Shown: positions 24,959 to 33,552 of the stretch, piece by piece
Layout of the letters: each line of letters opens with the position of its first letter
Numbering within the stretch: position 1 is the first letter of the stretch
From: Lachnospiraceae bacterium
GTDB taxonomy: Bacteria; Bacillota; Clostridia; Lachnospirales; Lachnospiraceae
Reading direction: 5' to 3'
Assembly (NCBI GenBank): GCA_017558205.1
Contig: JAFYWD010000219.1
Location: forward strand, 1 to 42,530
DNA: 42,530 nucleotides
Made by a program: the position numbers and the translations under genes
The notes under the pieces: model-generated
The model's input: only the letters and a program-made list of their open reading frames with translations
Databases searched by the model: none
What the model was told of the DNA's origin: nothing

Positions 24959-25624
24959 ATGGAATATATATTATCTCCCTCAATTCTTTCTGCAGATTTT
25001 AAGCATTTGGAAAGAGATATTTTAGAAACAAAAAATGCAGGGGCCAAGTACCTGCATGTAGACGTAATGGATGGAAAATTTGTGCCATCCATTTCCTTTG
25101 GGATGCCTGTAATAAAATCCATCAGATCTGCCTCTGATATTGTATTTGATGTACATTTAATGATAGAAGAGCCTATCAGATATATTAAGGAATTTGTGGA
25201 ATCAGGTGCAGATATTATTACCGTTCATTTGGAGGCCTGCAGTGATGTACAGGCTACCATCGATAAAATCCACAGCTTTGGCATTAAGGCAGGCTTATCC
25301 ATAAAGCCTAAGACACCTGTAGAGGAATTAATTCCTTATCTGGATAAGGTAGAAATGATTTTAATGATGAGTGTGGAACCGGGATTTGGAGGACAGAAAT
25401 ATATAGAAGAGTCTACGGAACGAATCAGGAAAGTGAAAGCCATGTTAACAGAAAGAGAGTTATCCACAGATTTAGAGGTGGATGGTGGAATAAATGTGGA
25501 TAATGTGGATATTGTATTATCAGCAGGAGTTAATGTGGTGGTAGCCGGATCTGCTATTTTTGGTAAGAATATTACGGAAACTACCAAAAAATTTATGGAA
25601 AAATTGGAGGCTTATCATGAATAA
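24959..25624 (+). CDS. rpe: Ribulose-phosphate 3-epimerase
   Basis: Interconverts ribulose-5-P and xylulose-5-P, feeding transketolase encoded just upstream. The TIM barrel shows SPSILSADF at residues 6-14, HVDVMDGKFVPSISFG near 34 and DVHLMIEEP near 65, with the metal-binding His and Asp residues. MMSVEPGFGGQKY near 139 and EVDGGIN near 174 follow, then the phosphate-binding VVAGSAIFG. At 221 residues it is full length. AAGGA precedes the ATG. Its stop overlaps the metG start by eight bases. Confidence 0.96.
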   Translation: MEYILSPSILSADFKHLERDILETKNAGAKYLHVDVMDGKFVPSISFGMPVIKSIRSASDIVFDVHLMIEEPIRYIKEFVESGADIITVHLEACSDVQATIDKIHSFGIKAGLSIKPKTPVEELIPYLDKVEMILMMSVEPGFGGQKYIEESTERIRKVKAMLTERELSTDLEVDGGINVDNVDIVLSAGVNVVVAGSAIFGKNITETTKKFMEKLEAYHE

Positions 25625-27566
25625 AGGAAAATATTATATGACCACTGCCATTGCTTATGCATCAGGAAAGCCCCACATCGGGAATACTTATGAAGCAATT
25701 CTGGCAGATAGTATTGCCAGATATAAAAGAAAAGAAGGTTATGAGGTTTTCTTTCAAACAGGAACAGATGAACATGGACAGAAGATCGAATTAAAGGCGG
25801 CAGAGGCCGGGATTACACCTAAGGAGTATGTGGACCGGGCAGCAGATAACATTAAAGGAATCTGGGATCTTATGGAAGTGTCTTATGATAAGTTTATCCG
25901 TACCACTGATGAAGACCATAAGCGCCAGGTTCAAAAAATATTTAAAAAGTTTTATGACCAGGGAGATATTTACAAAAGCTCCTATGAAGGTCTTTACTGT
26001 ACACCTTGTGAGTCCTTTTGGACAGATTCCCAGTTAGTGGAAGGAAAGTGCCCTGACTGCGGCAGAGAGGTAAAGCATGCCAAGGAAGAAGCATATTTCT
26101 TTAAAATGAGTAAATATGCGGATCGCTTAATTGAACATATTAATACTCATCCTGAATTTATCCAACCGGTATCCCGTAAAAATGAAATGATGAATAACTT
26201 TTTGCTTCCCGGCTTACAGGATTTATGTGTATCAAGAACCTCCTTCAAATGGGGAATCCCTGTAGATTTTGATGACAGACATGTGGTATATGTATGGCTG
26301 GATGCCTTAACAAACTATATTACAGGTATCGGCTTTGACCTTGATAATCCTACAGATCAGTTTAAGAATATGTGGCCGGCAGATTTACATTTAATCGGTA
26401 AGGATATTATTCGTTTCCATACTATTTACTGGCCCATTTTCCTTATGGCATTAGATATTCCTTTGCCGAAGCAGATTTTCGGACATCCCTGGCTACTTCA
26501 GGGTGATGGTAAGATGAGTAAATCCAAGGGAAATGTATTATATGCTGATGATTTATCAGATTTCTTTGGTGTGGATGCGGTTCGTTATTTTGTCTTACAC
26601 GAAATGCCCTTTGAAAATGACGGGGTAATTACCTGGGAATTAATGGTAGAACGTATGAATTCCGATCTGGCTAATACCTTAGGTAACCTGGTAAACAGAA
26701 CGATTTCCATGAGTAACAAATACTTTAATGGAGTAGTTACAAGAACAGGGGCAGCAGAAGAGGTAGACGAGGATTTAAAACAGGTGGTAACCTCTACCCT
26801 GGAAAAAGCTACTAAGAAAATGGATCAGCTTCGTGTGGCAGATGCCATGACAGAAATTTTTGGTCTGTTTAAGCGTTGTAATAAATATATAGATGAAACA
26901 GAGCCCTGGGTACTGGCAAAATCAGAGGAAAAGAAGGATCGTTTAAGCGAGGTTCTCTATAATCTGGTTGAAAGTATTGCAATTGGAGCCTCTCTTTTAG
27001 AGCCTTTTATGCCTCAAACTGCAAAGAAAATTACAGAACAGTTAAACACTACTGTAAGAGAATTTGACAGATTGCAGGAATTTGGTCTGTATGAATCAGG
27101 AAAGCAGGTAACCGAGAAGCCTGAAATCTTGTTTGCCCGTCTTGATGTAAAAGAGGTATTAGAAAGAGCCGAGGCTATGTTTGCAGAGAGAAATAAGCAG
27201 GAAGAGGCTCAGGAGCCGGTAATTGATGTAAAAGCAAAGGCTGAGATTTCTTATGAGGATTTTGAAAAGCTTCAATTCAGAGTAGGGAAAATCATTGCCT
27301 GTGAGGAAGTTAAAAAATCTAAAAAACTGCTTTGCAGCCAGGTACAGATCGGAAGTGAAGTAAAACAGATCGTTTCCGGTATTAAACAGTACTATACAGC
27401 GGAAGAAATGGTTGGAAAAAAAGTAATGGTACTGGTAAATCTGAAGCCTGCAAAGCTGGCAGGAGTATTATCGGAAGGTATGCTTCTTTGTGCTGAAGAT
27501 GAAAACGGAGATCTGGCATTAATGACTCCTGAAAAGGATATGCCTGCAGGAGCAGAGATTGCTTAA
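25617..27566 (+). CDS. metG: Methionyl-tRNA synthetase
   Basis: Charges tRNA-Met. The start is ATG 25617, within the end of rpe, with TTGGAGG upstream. The HIGH-type motif HIGN is at about residue 17 in ASGKPHIGNTYE. A zinc knuckle is formed by CTPC and CPDC (about residues 127-149), and the KMSKS motif by KMSKSKGN near 300. An anticodon-binding helical domain follows, then a C-terminal tRNA-binding EMAP-like OB domain (about 545-649, FEKLQFRVGKIIACEEVKKSKKLL). The 649 residues match the two-domain Firmicute form. No T-box leader is present because the gene is translationally coupled to rpe. Confidence 0.97.
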   Translation: MNKGKYYMTTAIAYASGKPHIGNTYEAILADSIARYKRKEGYEVFFQTGTDEHGQKIELKAAEAGITPKEYVDRAADNIKGIWDLMEVSYDKFIRTTDEDHKRQVQKIFKKFYDQGDIYKSSYEGLYCTPCESFWTDSQLVEGKCPDCGREVKHAKEEAYFFKMSKYADRLIEHINTHPEFIQPVSRKNEMMNNFLLPGLQDLCVSRTSFKWGIPVDFDDRHVVYVWLDALTNYITGIGFDLDNPTDQFKNMWPADLHLIGKDIIRFHTIYWPIFLMALDIPLPKQIFGHPWLLQGDGKMSKSKGNVLYADDLSDFFGVDAVRYFVLHEMPFENDGVITWELMVERMNSDLANTLGNLVNRTISMSNKYFNGVVTRTGAAEEVDEDLKQVVTSTLEKATKKMDQLRVADAMTEIFGLFKRCNKYIDETEPWVLAKSEEKKDRLSEVLYNLVESIAIGASLLEPFMPQTAKKITEQLNTTVREFDRLQEFGLYESGKQVTEKPEILFARLDVKEVLERAEAMFAERNKQEEAQEPVIDVKAKAEISYEDFEKLQFRVGKIIACEEVKKSKKLLCSQVQIGSEVKQIVSGIKQYYTAEEMVGKKVMVLVNLKPAKLAGVLSEGMLLCAEDENGDLALMTPEKDMPAGAEIA

Positions 27567-27596
27567 ATGAAAAGCCGGAGGTAAAATTTAAAAAAG

Positions 27597-27630
27597 AAGG
27601 GATAAAGCGAGGTATCGTTTTATCCTTTTT
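27597..27630 (+). terminator. Terminator after metG
   Basis: AAGGGATAAAGCGA pairs with TCGTTTTATCCTTT (G-U pairs included) over the loop GGTA, and the T-run TTTTT follows. Confidence 0.8.
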
Positions 27631-27704
27631 CCAATATAATATAAAGAAAAATATAACTGCGAAGATACTGAACAGTTATAAAGAAATTAAGAGGGAGTAT
27701 TCAG

Positions 27705-28247
27705 ATGAAAAAAGGAAAATTTATGGTTCTTTTTTGTGCTGCCTGCCTTACCCTTGTATTATGGGGAATGTGGAGTATACCATCTAATGCAAAGTCTAAG
27801 GATTCCCAGGTAGAAACCGTTACTGAGGATATGGGAAGCTTGCTGAAAAAGGTAAAATCTTCAGATATTAAAAAATTGATTGCCTTTGCCAATGAACAGA
27901 TAGATAAGGGAAATTGGGAAACCAAGGAAGGAATAGACAGAGCCATTAAGGAAGGGGAAAAGGAATTTAATATTACTCTTACGAAGGAAGAGAAGGAAGG
28001 TATTCATTCTGTTGTCAATAAGATAAAGAAATTAAAGCTGTCCCCTGAGTTTGTTCTGGAGCAGGCAGAAAAAATATATGACAAATATGGAAAAGAATTA
28101 ACAGAAAATGCCACCAAGGCAGGAGATCAGCTATTAGAAGATACAAAGGATAAAATACAAGAGGAAGTGAAAAAATCTGTGAAGGATTATTTTTCCCAGA
28201 TGGTAGGAAAGGTTAAGATATTCTTTAAAGGTTTTTTTGGAAATTAA
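27705..28247 (+). CDS. Secreted or surface-attached helical protein, DUF1002-like
   Basis: A signal peptide (MKKGKFMVLFCAACLTLVLWGMW...SNA) precedes about 150 charged, mostly helical residues. The segment KEEKEGIHSVVNKIKKLKLSPEFVLEQAEKIYDKYGKEL resembles the C-terminal repeat of DUF1002 proteins (weak, from memory). The end VGKVKIFFKGFFGN is an amphipathic basic helix that could touch the membrane. GAGGGAG lies before the ATG. TATAAT at 27635-27640 may be its -10 box, but no -35 is clear. Function unknown. Confidence 0.72.
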   Translation: MKKGKFMVLFCAACLTLVLWGMWSIPSNAKSKDSQVETVTEDMGSLLKKVKSSDIKKLIAFANEQIDKGNWETKEGIDRAIKEGEKEFNITLTKEEKEGIHSVVNKIKKLKLSPEFVLEQAEKIYDKYGKELTENATKAGDQLLEDTKDKIQEEVKKSVKDYFSQMVGKVKIFFKGFFGN

Positions 28248-28248
28248 A

Positions 28249-28743
28249 ATGGAAAGTATAAGATCAGGAGATTGCTGTATCAGAAAAGCAAAAAAAGAAG
28301 AATGGGAAGAGGCCATGACCCTTGCCTGGGATACCTTTCTAACCTTTCAGACCAAGGAATACGGAAAGGAAGGCCGGAAAAGCTTTTATGATTTTATATC
28401 TGACAGAGCACTAAAAAATTTTTTTCTGAAGGATGTCTATCAGCTATTTGTGGCCATAAAAAAGGAACGTATCATAGGAATTATTACCCTGAGAAATGAG
28501 TGCCATATTTCTTTACTTTTTGTAGATAAAGACCATCAAAGAAATGGAGTAGGAAGTGCACTGGTGCAATATCTTTCAGATTATGTATTATATGAAAAGG
28601 GAATTGACTACATAACGGTGGACTCTGCTCCCAGTGCCATGGAATTTTATCATAAAATCGGATTTTGGGATTTGGCACCTATGCAGACAAAGGCCGGTAT
28701 CAGTTCTACCGCCATGAAAAAGAATTTAAAATACACAGTATAA
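28249..28743 (+). CDS. GNAT family N-acetyltransferase
   Basis: A single acetyltransferase domain of 164 residues. The acetyl-CoA pyrophosphate loop is seen in LLFVDKDHQRNGVGSALVQYL (R/QxxGxG/A pattern) near residue 90-110, and the C-terminal EFYHKIGFWDL segment is typical. The acceptor substrate is unknown. ATG 28249 is used; a TTG 12 bases upstream would overlap the previous gene and has no better ribosome site. It starts one base after the secreted protein gene and 14 bases before the next, so the three are probably co-transcribed. Confidence 0.86.
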   Translation: MESIRSGDCCIRKAKKEEWEEAMTLAWDTFLTFQTKEYGKEGRKSFYDFISDRALKNFFLKDVYQLFVAIKKERIIGIITLRNECHISLLFVDKDHQRNGVGSALVQYLSDYVLYEKGIDYITVDSAPSAMEFYHKIGFWDLAPMQTKAGISSTAMKKNLKYTV

Positions 28744-28757
28744 GAAGGGAAAATCAA

Positions 28758-29414
28758 ATGAAAAGTTTTTTTAACCCGGATAATTGGTTAATGATATTTT
28801 TAGGAAACCTTACGGATATCATGCTTTTGAATGCCGTATGTTTGCTCTGCTGTCTACCGATTATTACTATAGGTCCTTCCATTACGGCCTTACACTACGT
28901 AACACTTAAGATGTCCAAGGGGGAGGAAGGCTATATTGTTAAGGATTTTTTTAAATCCTTTAAGGAGAACTTCCGTCAGTCAACCATAATCTGGCTGATA
29001 TTTTTATTGGTATCAGCCTTTTTCTATCTGGATTTAAGAATTATTGAGGATGGAGGAATGGAGGTTCCTTATGCAGTCAGTGTGGTAATTTATGTTACCT
29101 ACTTATTTTGCTGCAGTACTGCCATGTATGCATTTCCCTTAACAGCAAGGTTTACCAACAAAATAAAGCAAACCTTAAGAAATGCTTTTTTAATGAGTAT
29201 TCTGCATGTGGTAAAAACCGTAATTATGGCAGCGATCTATCTTCTTCCTATAATATTAATTCCTTTAAATTATAATTTTTTAGCCATTTTTATCATGATA
29301 GGACTGGCAGGACCTGCTTATATAAACGGATATTTCTGGAAGGGAATTTTTAAAAAATATGAGCCGGAGGAAGAAATTACAGACACCTGGGAAGAGCCGG
29401 AGGAAATCATATAG
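28758..29414 (+). CDS. YesL/DUF624 family membrane protein
   Basis: An integral membrane protein of 218 residues with about five hydrophobic helices. MKSFFNPDNWLMIFLGNLTDIMLLNAVCLLCCLPIITIGPSITAL is the typical DUF624 start, where a short F-rich amphipathic end leads into a CLPIxTIGPS turn. Members are often found beside carbohydrate ABC transporter genes and their exact role is unknown. The start is ATG 28758, with AGAAGGGA upstream. The sugar ATPase gene follows 121 bases later, which fits the carbohydrate association. Confidence 0.86.
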   Translation: MKSFFNPDNWLMIFLGNLTDIMLLNAVCLLCCLPIITIGPSITALHYVTLKMSKGEEGYIVKDFFKSFKENFRQSTIIWLIFLLVSAFFYLDLRIIEDGGMEVPYAVSVVIYVTYLFCCSTAMYAFPLTARFTNKIKQTLRNAFLMSILHVVKTVIMAAIYLLPIILIPLNYNFLAIFIMIGLAGPAYINGYFWKGIFKKYEPEEEITDTWEEPEEII

Positions 29415-29444
29415 CAATCTGTATAGAAAATCCATAAATCTTTG

Positions 29445-29467
29445 TATAATGTAAACATGGTACATTA
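29445..29467 (+). promoter_or_regulatory. Probable -10 box and palindrome upstream of the sugar ATPase gene
   Basis: TATAAT lies at 29445-29450, without a good -35. TAATGTA (29447-29453) and TACATTA (29461-29467) form a perfect 7-bp inverted repeat with a 7-base spacer, overlapping the -10 and the likely start. This is a candidate operator (inference). Confidence 0.5.
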
Positions 29468-29535
29468 AGAAAACATCAGATATACTGAGAGAAGTGAAAA
29501 ACCAATGATATATAAATAACAGGAGGAAATTTTGA

Positions 29536-30645
29536 ATGGCAAGTTTATCTTTGAAAAATGTTTGCAAAGTATATCCTAACGGATTTGAAGCTGTAAAAAA
29601 CTTCAATCTTGAGATTGAAGATAAAGAGTTTATTATTTTCGTAGGACCATCCGGATGTGGTAAATCTACAACACTTCGTATGATCGCAGGTCTGGAAGAT
29701 ATCTCTTCCGGAGAATTAAGAATCGGTGACAGACTGGTAAACGATGTAGAGCCTAAGGACAGAGATATCGCAATGGTATTCCAGAACTACGCTTTATATC
29801 CTCATATGACAGTATATGATAACATGGCTTTTGGTCTTAAATTAAGAAAAGTACCTAAGGATGAAATCGATAAGATGGTAAAAGAAGCTGCAAGAATTCT
29901 TGACTTAACAGCTCTTTTAGACAGAAAACCTAAGGCATTATCCGGTGGACAGAGACAGCGTGTTGCCATGGGACGTGCTATCGTTCGTAATCCTAAGGTA
30001 TTCCTTATGGATGAACCTTTATCTAACCTGGATGCTAAGCTTCGTGTACAGATGCGTATCGAAATTGCAAAATTACATCAGAGATTAGGAACTACCATCA
30101 TCTACGTAACACATGACCAGACAGAAGCTATGACACTGGGAACCAGAATCGTAGTTATGAAGGACGGTGTAGTACAGCAGGTAGATTCTCCTCAGAACTT
30201 ATATGACAGACCTCAGAATCTGTTTGTTGCAGGATTCATGGGATCACCTCAGATGAACTTCTTAGATGCAGTTGTAAAAGTAAACGGAGATGTTGCAAGC
30301 TTAGAAATTGCCGGAACATCTATTCCTCTTCCTCCTGCAAAATCCAAAAAGCTCATCGAAGGCGGATATAACGGAAAAACAGTTACCTTCGGAATTCGTC
30401 CTGAGGATGTATATGATTCTGAAGTATATGTTGCTAATGCAAAATGTGTATTCGAATCTGAAGTTAAGGTATACGAGTTATTAGGTGCTGAAGTATTCTT
30501 ATACTTCGATTTAGCTAACTATCCTATTACAGCAAGAGTTGATCCCCGTACAAATTCCAGACCGGGAGATCCTATTAAATTTGCTTTTGATGTTGAAAAG
30601 ATTCACGTATTTGACAAAGAAACAGAGCAGGTTATTACAAACTAA
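29536..30645 (+). CDS. ugpC: Carbohydrate ABC transporter ATP-binding protein (MsmX/UgpC/MalK type)
   Basis: The cytoplasmic motor for sugar ABC importers. Walker A GPSGCGKST near residue 37, Q-loop VFQNYALYPHMTV near 80, signature LSGGQRQRVAMGRAI near 134 and Walker B VFLMDEPLSNLD near 155 are intact, with the switch His in VTHDQTEAMTLG. The C-terminal MalK/TOBE regulatory domain (about 240-369) is complete. It stands apart from any permease gene, as multitask ATPases of Firmicutes do, and so may power the nan importer, which lacks an ATPase. Codon use resembles that of the binding-protein gene and suggests high expression. AGGAGG is upstream. Confidence 0.95.
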   Translation: MASLSLKNVCKVYPNGFEAVKNFNLEIEDKEFIIFVGPSGCGKSTTLRMIAGLEDISSGELRIGDRLVNDVEPKDRDIAMVFQNYALYPHMTVYDNMAFGLKLRKVPKDEIDKMVKEAARILDLTALLDRKPKALSGGQRQRVAMGRAIVRNPKVFLMDEPLSNLDAKLRVQMRIEIAKLHQRLGTTIIYVTHDQTEAMTLGTRIVVMKDGVVQQVDSPQNLYDRPQNLFVAGFMGSPQMNFLDAVVKVNGDVASLEIAGTSIPLPPAKSKKLIEGGYNGKTVTFGIRPEDVYDSEVYVANAKCVFESEVKVYELLGAEVFLYFDLANYPITARVDPRTNSRPGDPIKFAFDVEKIHVFDKETEQVITN

Positions 30646-30651
30646 TTAACA

Positions 30652-30681
30652 AGAGGGGACAGGATTCTGTCCCCTTTTTTT
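30652..30681 (+). terminator. Terminator after the sugar ATPase gene
   Basis: AGGGGACAG pairs perfectly with CTGTCCCCT over a GATT loop, followed by TTTTTT. Confidence 0.93.
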
Positions 30682-30715
30682 AAAAAGGGAAATAAAGGTT
30701 AATGGAGCAAAAGGT

Positions 30716-31801
30716 ATGATATCACATCAGATTATTCAAAAAAGTATAGAGGATTTAAAAAGAATTACGAAGGTAGAGCTTTCCGTTTTTGATCCTGAGG
30801 GAAGCAAAATTTGTTCCACAACAGAGGAAGAATATGCAGATCGGGAAATTGTAAGATATTTTACTGATTCCATGGCAGATACCCAGGAAGCTGACGGTGT
30901 ATATTATATGAAGGTAAAAGAGGAAGGGAAGGACTGTTATATATTAACGGCAAAAAGCCCGGTGCAGGAAACCCACATGATTGCCAAAATAGCAGTCAGT
31001 CAGCTGGAAGCCTTGCTGGTTGCCTATCGTGAAAAGTATGACAGGAATAATTTTTTCCAGAATTTAATATTGGATAATCTTTTATTAGTGGATATTTATA
31101 ATAAAGCTAAGACACTTCATCTGGAAGTGGAAAGAAAAAGGATTGTTTACCTTATTGAGACAAAGGCGGATCGGGATCAGGAAGCACTGGAATTATTAAG
31201 AAGTCTGTTTTCCCAGCAAAATGGGGACTTTGTTACCAGCGTGGATGAGAAAAGCTTCGTGTTAATTAAAAGTCTGAAGGAAAAGGATGAGGAAGAAGAT
31301 ATCTGCCATATTGCCGATACTATAGTAGACATGATGAATACGGAAGCTATGATGAGAGTAAAGGTTTCCTATGGTACTGTAGTAAAGGAATTACGAGAGG
31401 TGTCCAAGTCCTATAAGGAAGCAAAAATGGCATTGGATGTAGGAAAGATTTTCTATGTACAAAAAAATGTAATCGGTTATGGAAATCTGGGTATCGGAAG
31501 ATTGATTTATCAGCTTCCGGTAAACCTTTGTAAAATGTTTATGAAGGAAATTTTCGGTGAAAATCTTCCCAAGGAAATGGATGAAGAAGTACTGACTACC
31601 GTGGAAAAATTCTTTGAAAACAGCCTGAATATTTCAGAAACGGCAAGACAGCTGTATATTCACAGAAATACTTTGGTATACAGAATTGAAAAGCTGCAAA
31701 AGGAAACAGGGCTGGATATCCGAAATTTTGAAGATGCACTGACCTTTAAAATAGCTTTAATGGTAGTAAGCTACCTTGATTATCTGGAGAAAAATAATTA
31801 A
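30716..31801 (+). CDS. CdaR/PucR-type helix-turn-helix regulator
   Basis: A probable transcription activator of 361 residues. The N-terminal 130 residues (ISHQIIQKSIEDLKRITKVELSVFDPEGSKICST) resemble the sugar diacid recognition domain of CdaR. A GGDEF-like, catalytically dead middle part follows, as in PucR proteins. The C-terminal HTH_30 is clear: LNISETARQLYIHRNTLVYRIEKLQKETGLDIRNFEDALTFKIAL (about 308-350). It follows the sugar ATPase gene after a terminator, so it is probably expressed separately. The effector is unknown; a carbohydrate acid is a guess from the family. Confidence 0.87.
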   Translation: MISHQIIQKSIEDLKRITKVELSVFDPEGSKICSTTEEEYADREIVRYFTDSMADTQEADGVYYMKVKEEGKDCYILTAKSPVQETHMIAKIAVSQLEALLVAYREKYDRNNFFQNLILDNLLLVDIYNKAKTLHLEVERKRIVYLIETKADRDQEALELLRSLFSQQNGDFVTSVDEKSFVLIKSLKEKDEEEDICHIADTIVDMMNTEAMMRVKVSYGTVVKELREVSKSYKEAKMALDVGKIFYVQKNVIGYGNLGIGRLIYQLPVNLCKMFMKEIFGENLPKEMDEEVLTTVEKFFENSLNISETARQLYIHRNTLVYRIEKLQKETGLDIRNFEDALTFKIALMVVSYLDYLEKNN

Positions 31802-31893
31802 ATTATTCATAAAGAGAAATTCATAAGAATATAATGATTCTGTAGGACAATGTTAATGATGCAGGTTAGATATCATGCTCATCAGGAGGTACT

Positions 31894-32817
31894 ATGGAAT
31901 CATTTTTTCGTTATATCGGATATATAGATCTTTTAGAAGAGGAAAAGCAGGTTAAAACAGCCGGTTATTTAATATGGAAATATCAGAATGGAAGTCATCA
32001 GATAGAGATAAGGATTCAAGAAAAAAGCATTACTGATACACAGCTGGAAATAAGAGAAACAGAAAAAAATCAGATTTTAGGAAAAATCATGCTGGACAGG
32101 GGATATGGGGAGTATAAAGAGATCTTTCCTGAGGATAATGGAGGAAATATCCGCATCAATGGTGGAAAACTTGTAAATCCTGAGGAACTTATGGGGATTT
32201 ATACCTTGCTGGAGGATGGCAGAAAGCTATACGGAAAAATAGACCTTCCCATAAAGGAGAGAAAAGAGCAGACATTACAGGTTTATGATACGGTCAGAGA
32301 GGAAAAAGAAGAGACAGGAACAAGAAACATAAGAGAGACCGGAGGAAAAGAAAAATTTGAGCCGGAATACGAAATGAAGAGTGCGAAAGAACAAGAAATA
32401 AGTATAGAAAAAACCGAAAAAAAGAAGATAAAGCAAGAAGCAGCTCCTAGGATTGTAGAGCCGATCAAGGAGAATAAATGGCAGCAGCTTTGTAAGCAAT
32501 ATAGGGTAATAACCCCTTTTACAAATGGTATGAAATTTATTATGGTGAAGCCCTCGGATTTTATCATACTGCAGCAGGAATATCAGCGGCTGGTACATAA
32601 TAGCTTTTTATTACACGGTTACTATGAATATGGACATCTTATCCTTGGAAAGTTAGAGGATAATGAGGAAATGCCTTATTATATCGGAGTTCCCGGTATT
32701 TATTATGAGGAAGAAAAAAAGGCAGCTAAGATGTTTGGATTTATAGGCTTTGAAGGTAAAGACGGAATTATTGAAAACGGAAGCTACGGGTACTATATGA
32801 TAGAAGTAAAAATATAA
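31894..32817 (+). CDS. DUF6128-like protein of unknown function
   Basis: A 307-residue cytosolic protein with an N-terminal beta-rich domain (about 1-125), a highly charged Lys/Glu linker (about 128-195) and a compact C-terminal domain (about 200-307). The last contains NSFLLHGYYEYGHLILGKL and YYIGVPGIYYEEEKKAAKMFGFIGF, which I remember as a hallmark of a Lachnospiraceae family annotated DUF6128. CAGGAGGT lies before the ATG. TATAAT at 31830-31835 with a weak TTCATA 18 bases upstream may be the promoter. No enzymatic motif is visible. Confidence 0.78.
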   Translation: MESFFRYIGYIDLLEEEKQVKTAGYLIWKYQNGSHQIEIRIQEKSITDTQLEIRETEKNQILGKIMLDRGYGEYKEIFPEDNGGNIRINGGKLVNPEELMGIYTLLEDGRKLYGKIDLPIKERKEQTLQVYDTVREEKEETGTRNIRETGGKEKFEPEYEMKSAKEQEISIEKTEKKKIKQEAAPRIVEPIKENKWQQLCKQYRVITPFTNGMKFIMVKPSDFIILQQEYQRLVHNSFLLHGYYEYGHLILGKLEDNEEMPYYIGVPGIYYEEEKKAAKMFGFIGFEGKDGIIENGSYGYYMIEVKI

Positions 32818-32819
32818 AA

Positions 32820-32849
32820 AAACCGGATAACCCAGATTTGGGTTATCCG
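32820..32849 (-). terminator. Terminator of the nrdG-like gene
   Basis: A perfect 11-bp stem (CGGATAACCCA with its complement) closes a four-base loop. On the minus strand it is followed by GGTTTTTTT, seven bases beyond the stop codon of the leftward gene. On the plus strand the tail is CAAAAAG, so it serves the DUF6128-like gene poorly. Confidence 0.85.
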
Positions 32850-32856
32850 CAAAAAG

Positions 32857-33552
32857 CTATTCTATACCGCGTAAATGACTGTTAGGTAATTTTTCACGGA
32901 GGACTTCCAAATAATCCTCTAAGGTTTCACTATCAGGTGATTTTAAACCGGGAGTCAAAATATTTCCATTATCCTGAAAGGGCTGCAAATATAAGGCCGA
33001 TTCAGGAGAAAGCATTTCCCGGATTTCATAAAAGTCACTTAAGCTATGTAAACGATCAACTACTGTAATACGAAATTCATAAGGAAGTCCACAATTTTGA
33101 ATAATATCAATGGATTCCTGTATAAGACTTACATTAATATTAGAAACTCCGGAGGAAGTATTATACCGTGAAAATCCGGATTTAATATCCATAGCAATAT
33201 AATTTAAAAGCTTTTTATCTAATAAATCACGAAGCACATCAGGTCTGTAACCGTTGGTATCCAGCTTAACCAGATATCCCATTTCCTTAATCTTGAAAAT
33301 AAAATCTGCTAAATCTTCCTGCAGGGTAGGTTCACCACCGCTAATACATACAGCCGTTAAAAGAGAACGGCGGGTACTAAGAAATTTAAGAACCTCATCT
33401 TCAGGAACGATCTTGTCCGGTTCCGGACAAAGTAAAGTTTTTGCATTATGGCAAAAAGGACACCGAAAATTACAGCCACCTGTAAAAACAGTAGCAGCCA
33501 CATGTCCCGGATAATCCAGTAATGTAGTTTTAGTATATCCCCCTATTAACAT
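32857..33552 (-). CDS. nrdG: Anaerobic ribonucleoside-triphosphate reductase activating protein (NrdG-like radical SAM)
   Basis: A radical SAM activase that makes the glycyl radical on a partner enzyme. The [4Fe-4S] motif CNFRCPFC is near residue 27-34, after GYTKTTLLDYPGHVAATVFTGGC, the start typical of the NrdG2-type family. ISGGEPTLQEDL near 70 is the SAM-contact GGE motif. The 231-residue length fits. AGGGGGG lies before the ATG. No nrdD or other glycyl radical enzyme is in the window, so the partner is elsewhere and the substrate assignment comes from similarity alone. Confidence 0.85.
   Translation of the reverse strand: MLIGGYTKTTLLDYPGHVAATVFTGGCNFRCPFCHNAKTLLCPEPDKIVPEDEVLKFLSTRRSLLTAVCISGGEPTLQEDLADFIFKIKEMGYLVKLDTNGYRPDVLRDLLDKKLLNYIAMDIKSGFSRYNTSSGVSNINVSLIQESIDIIQNCGLPYEFRITVVDRLHSLSDFYEIREMLSPESALYLQPFQDNGNILTPGLKSPDSETLEDYLEVLREKLPNSHLRGIE

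Noticed and set aside
32275..32598. Long minus-strand frames opposite the DUF6128-like gene
   Set aside because: They mirror the Lys/Glu-rich linker of the plus-strand gene (giving Phe/Leu/Ser runs) and have no start signals.
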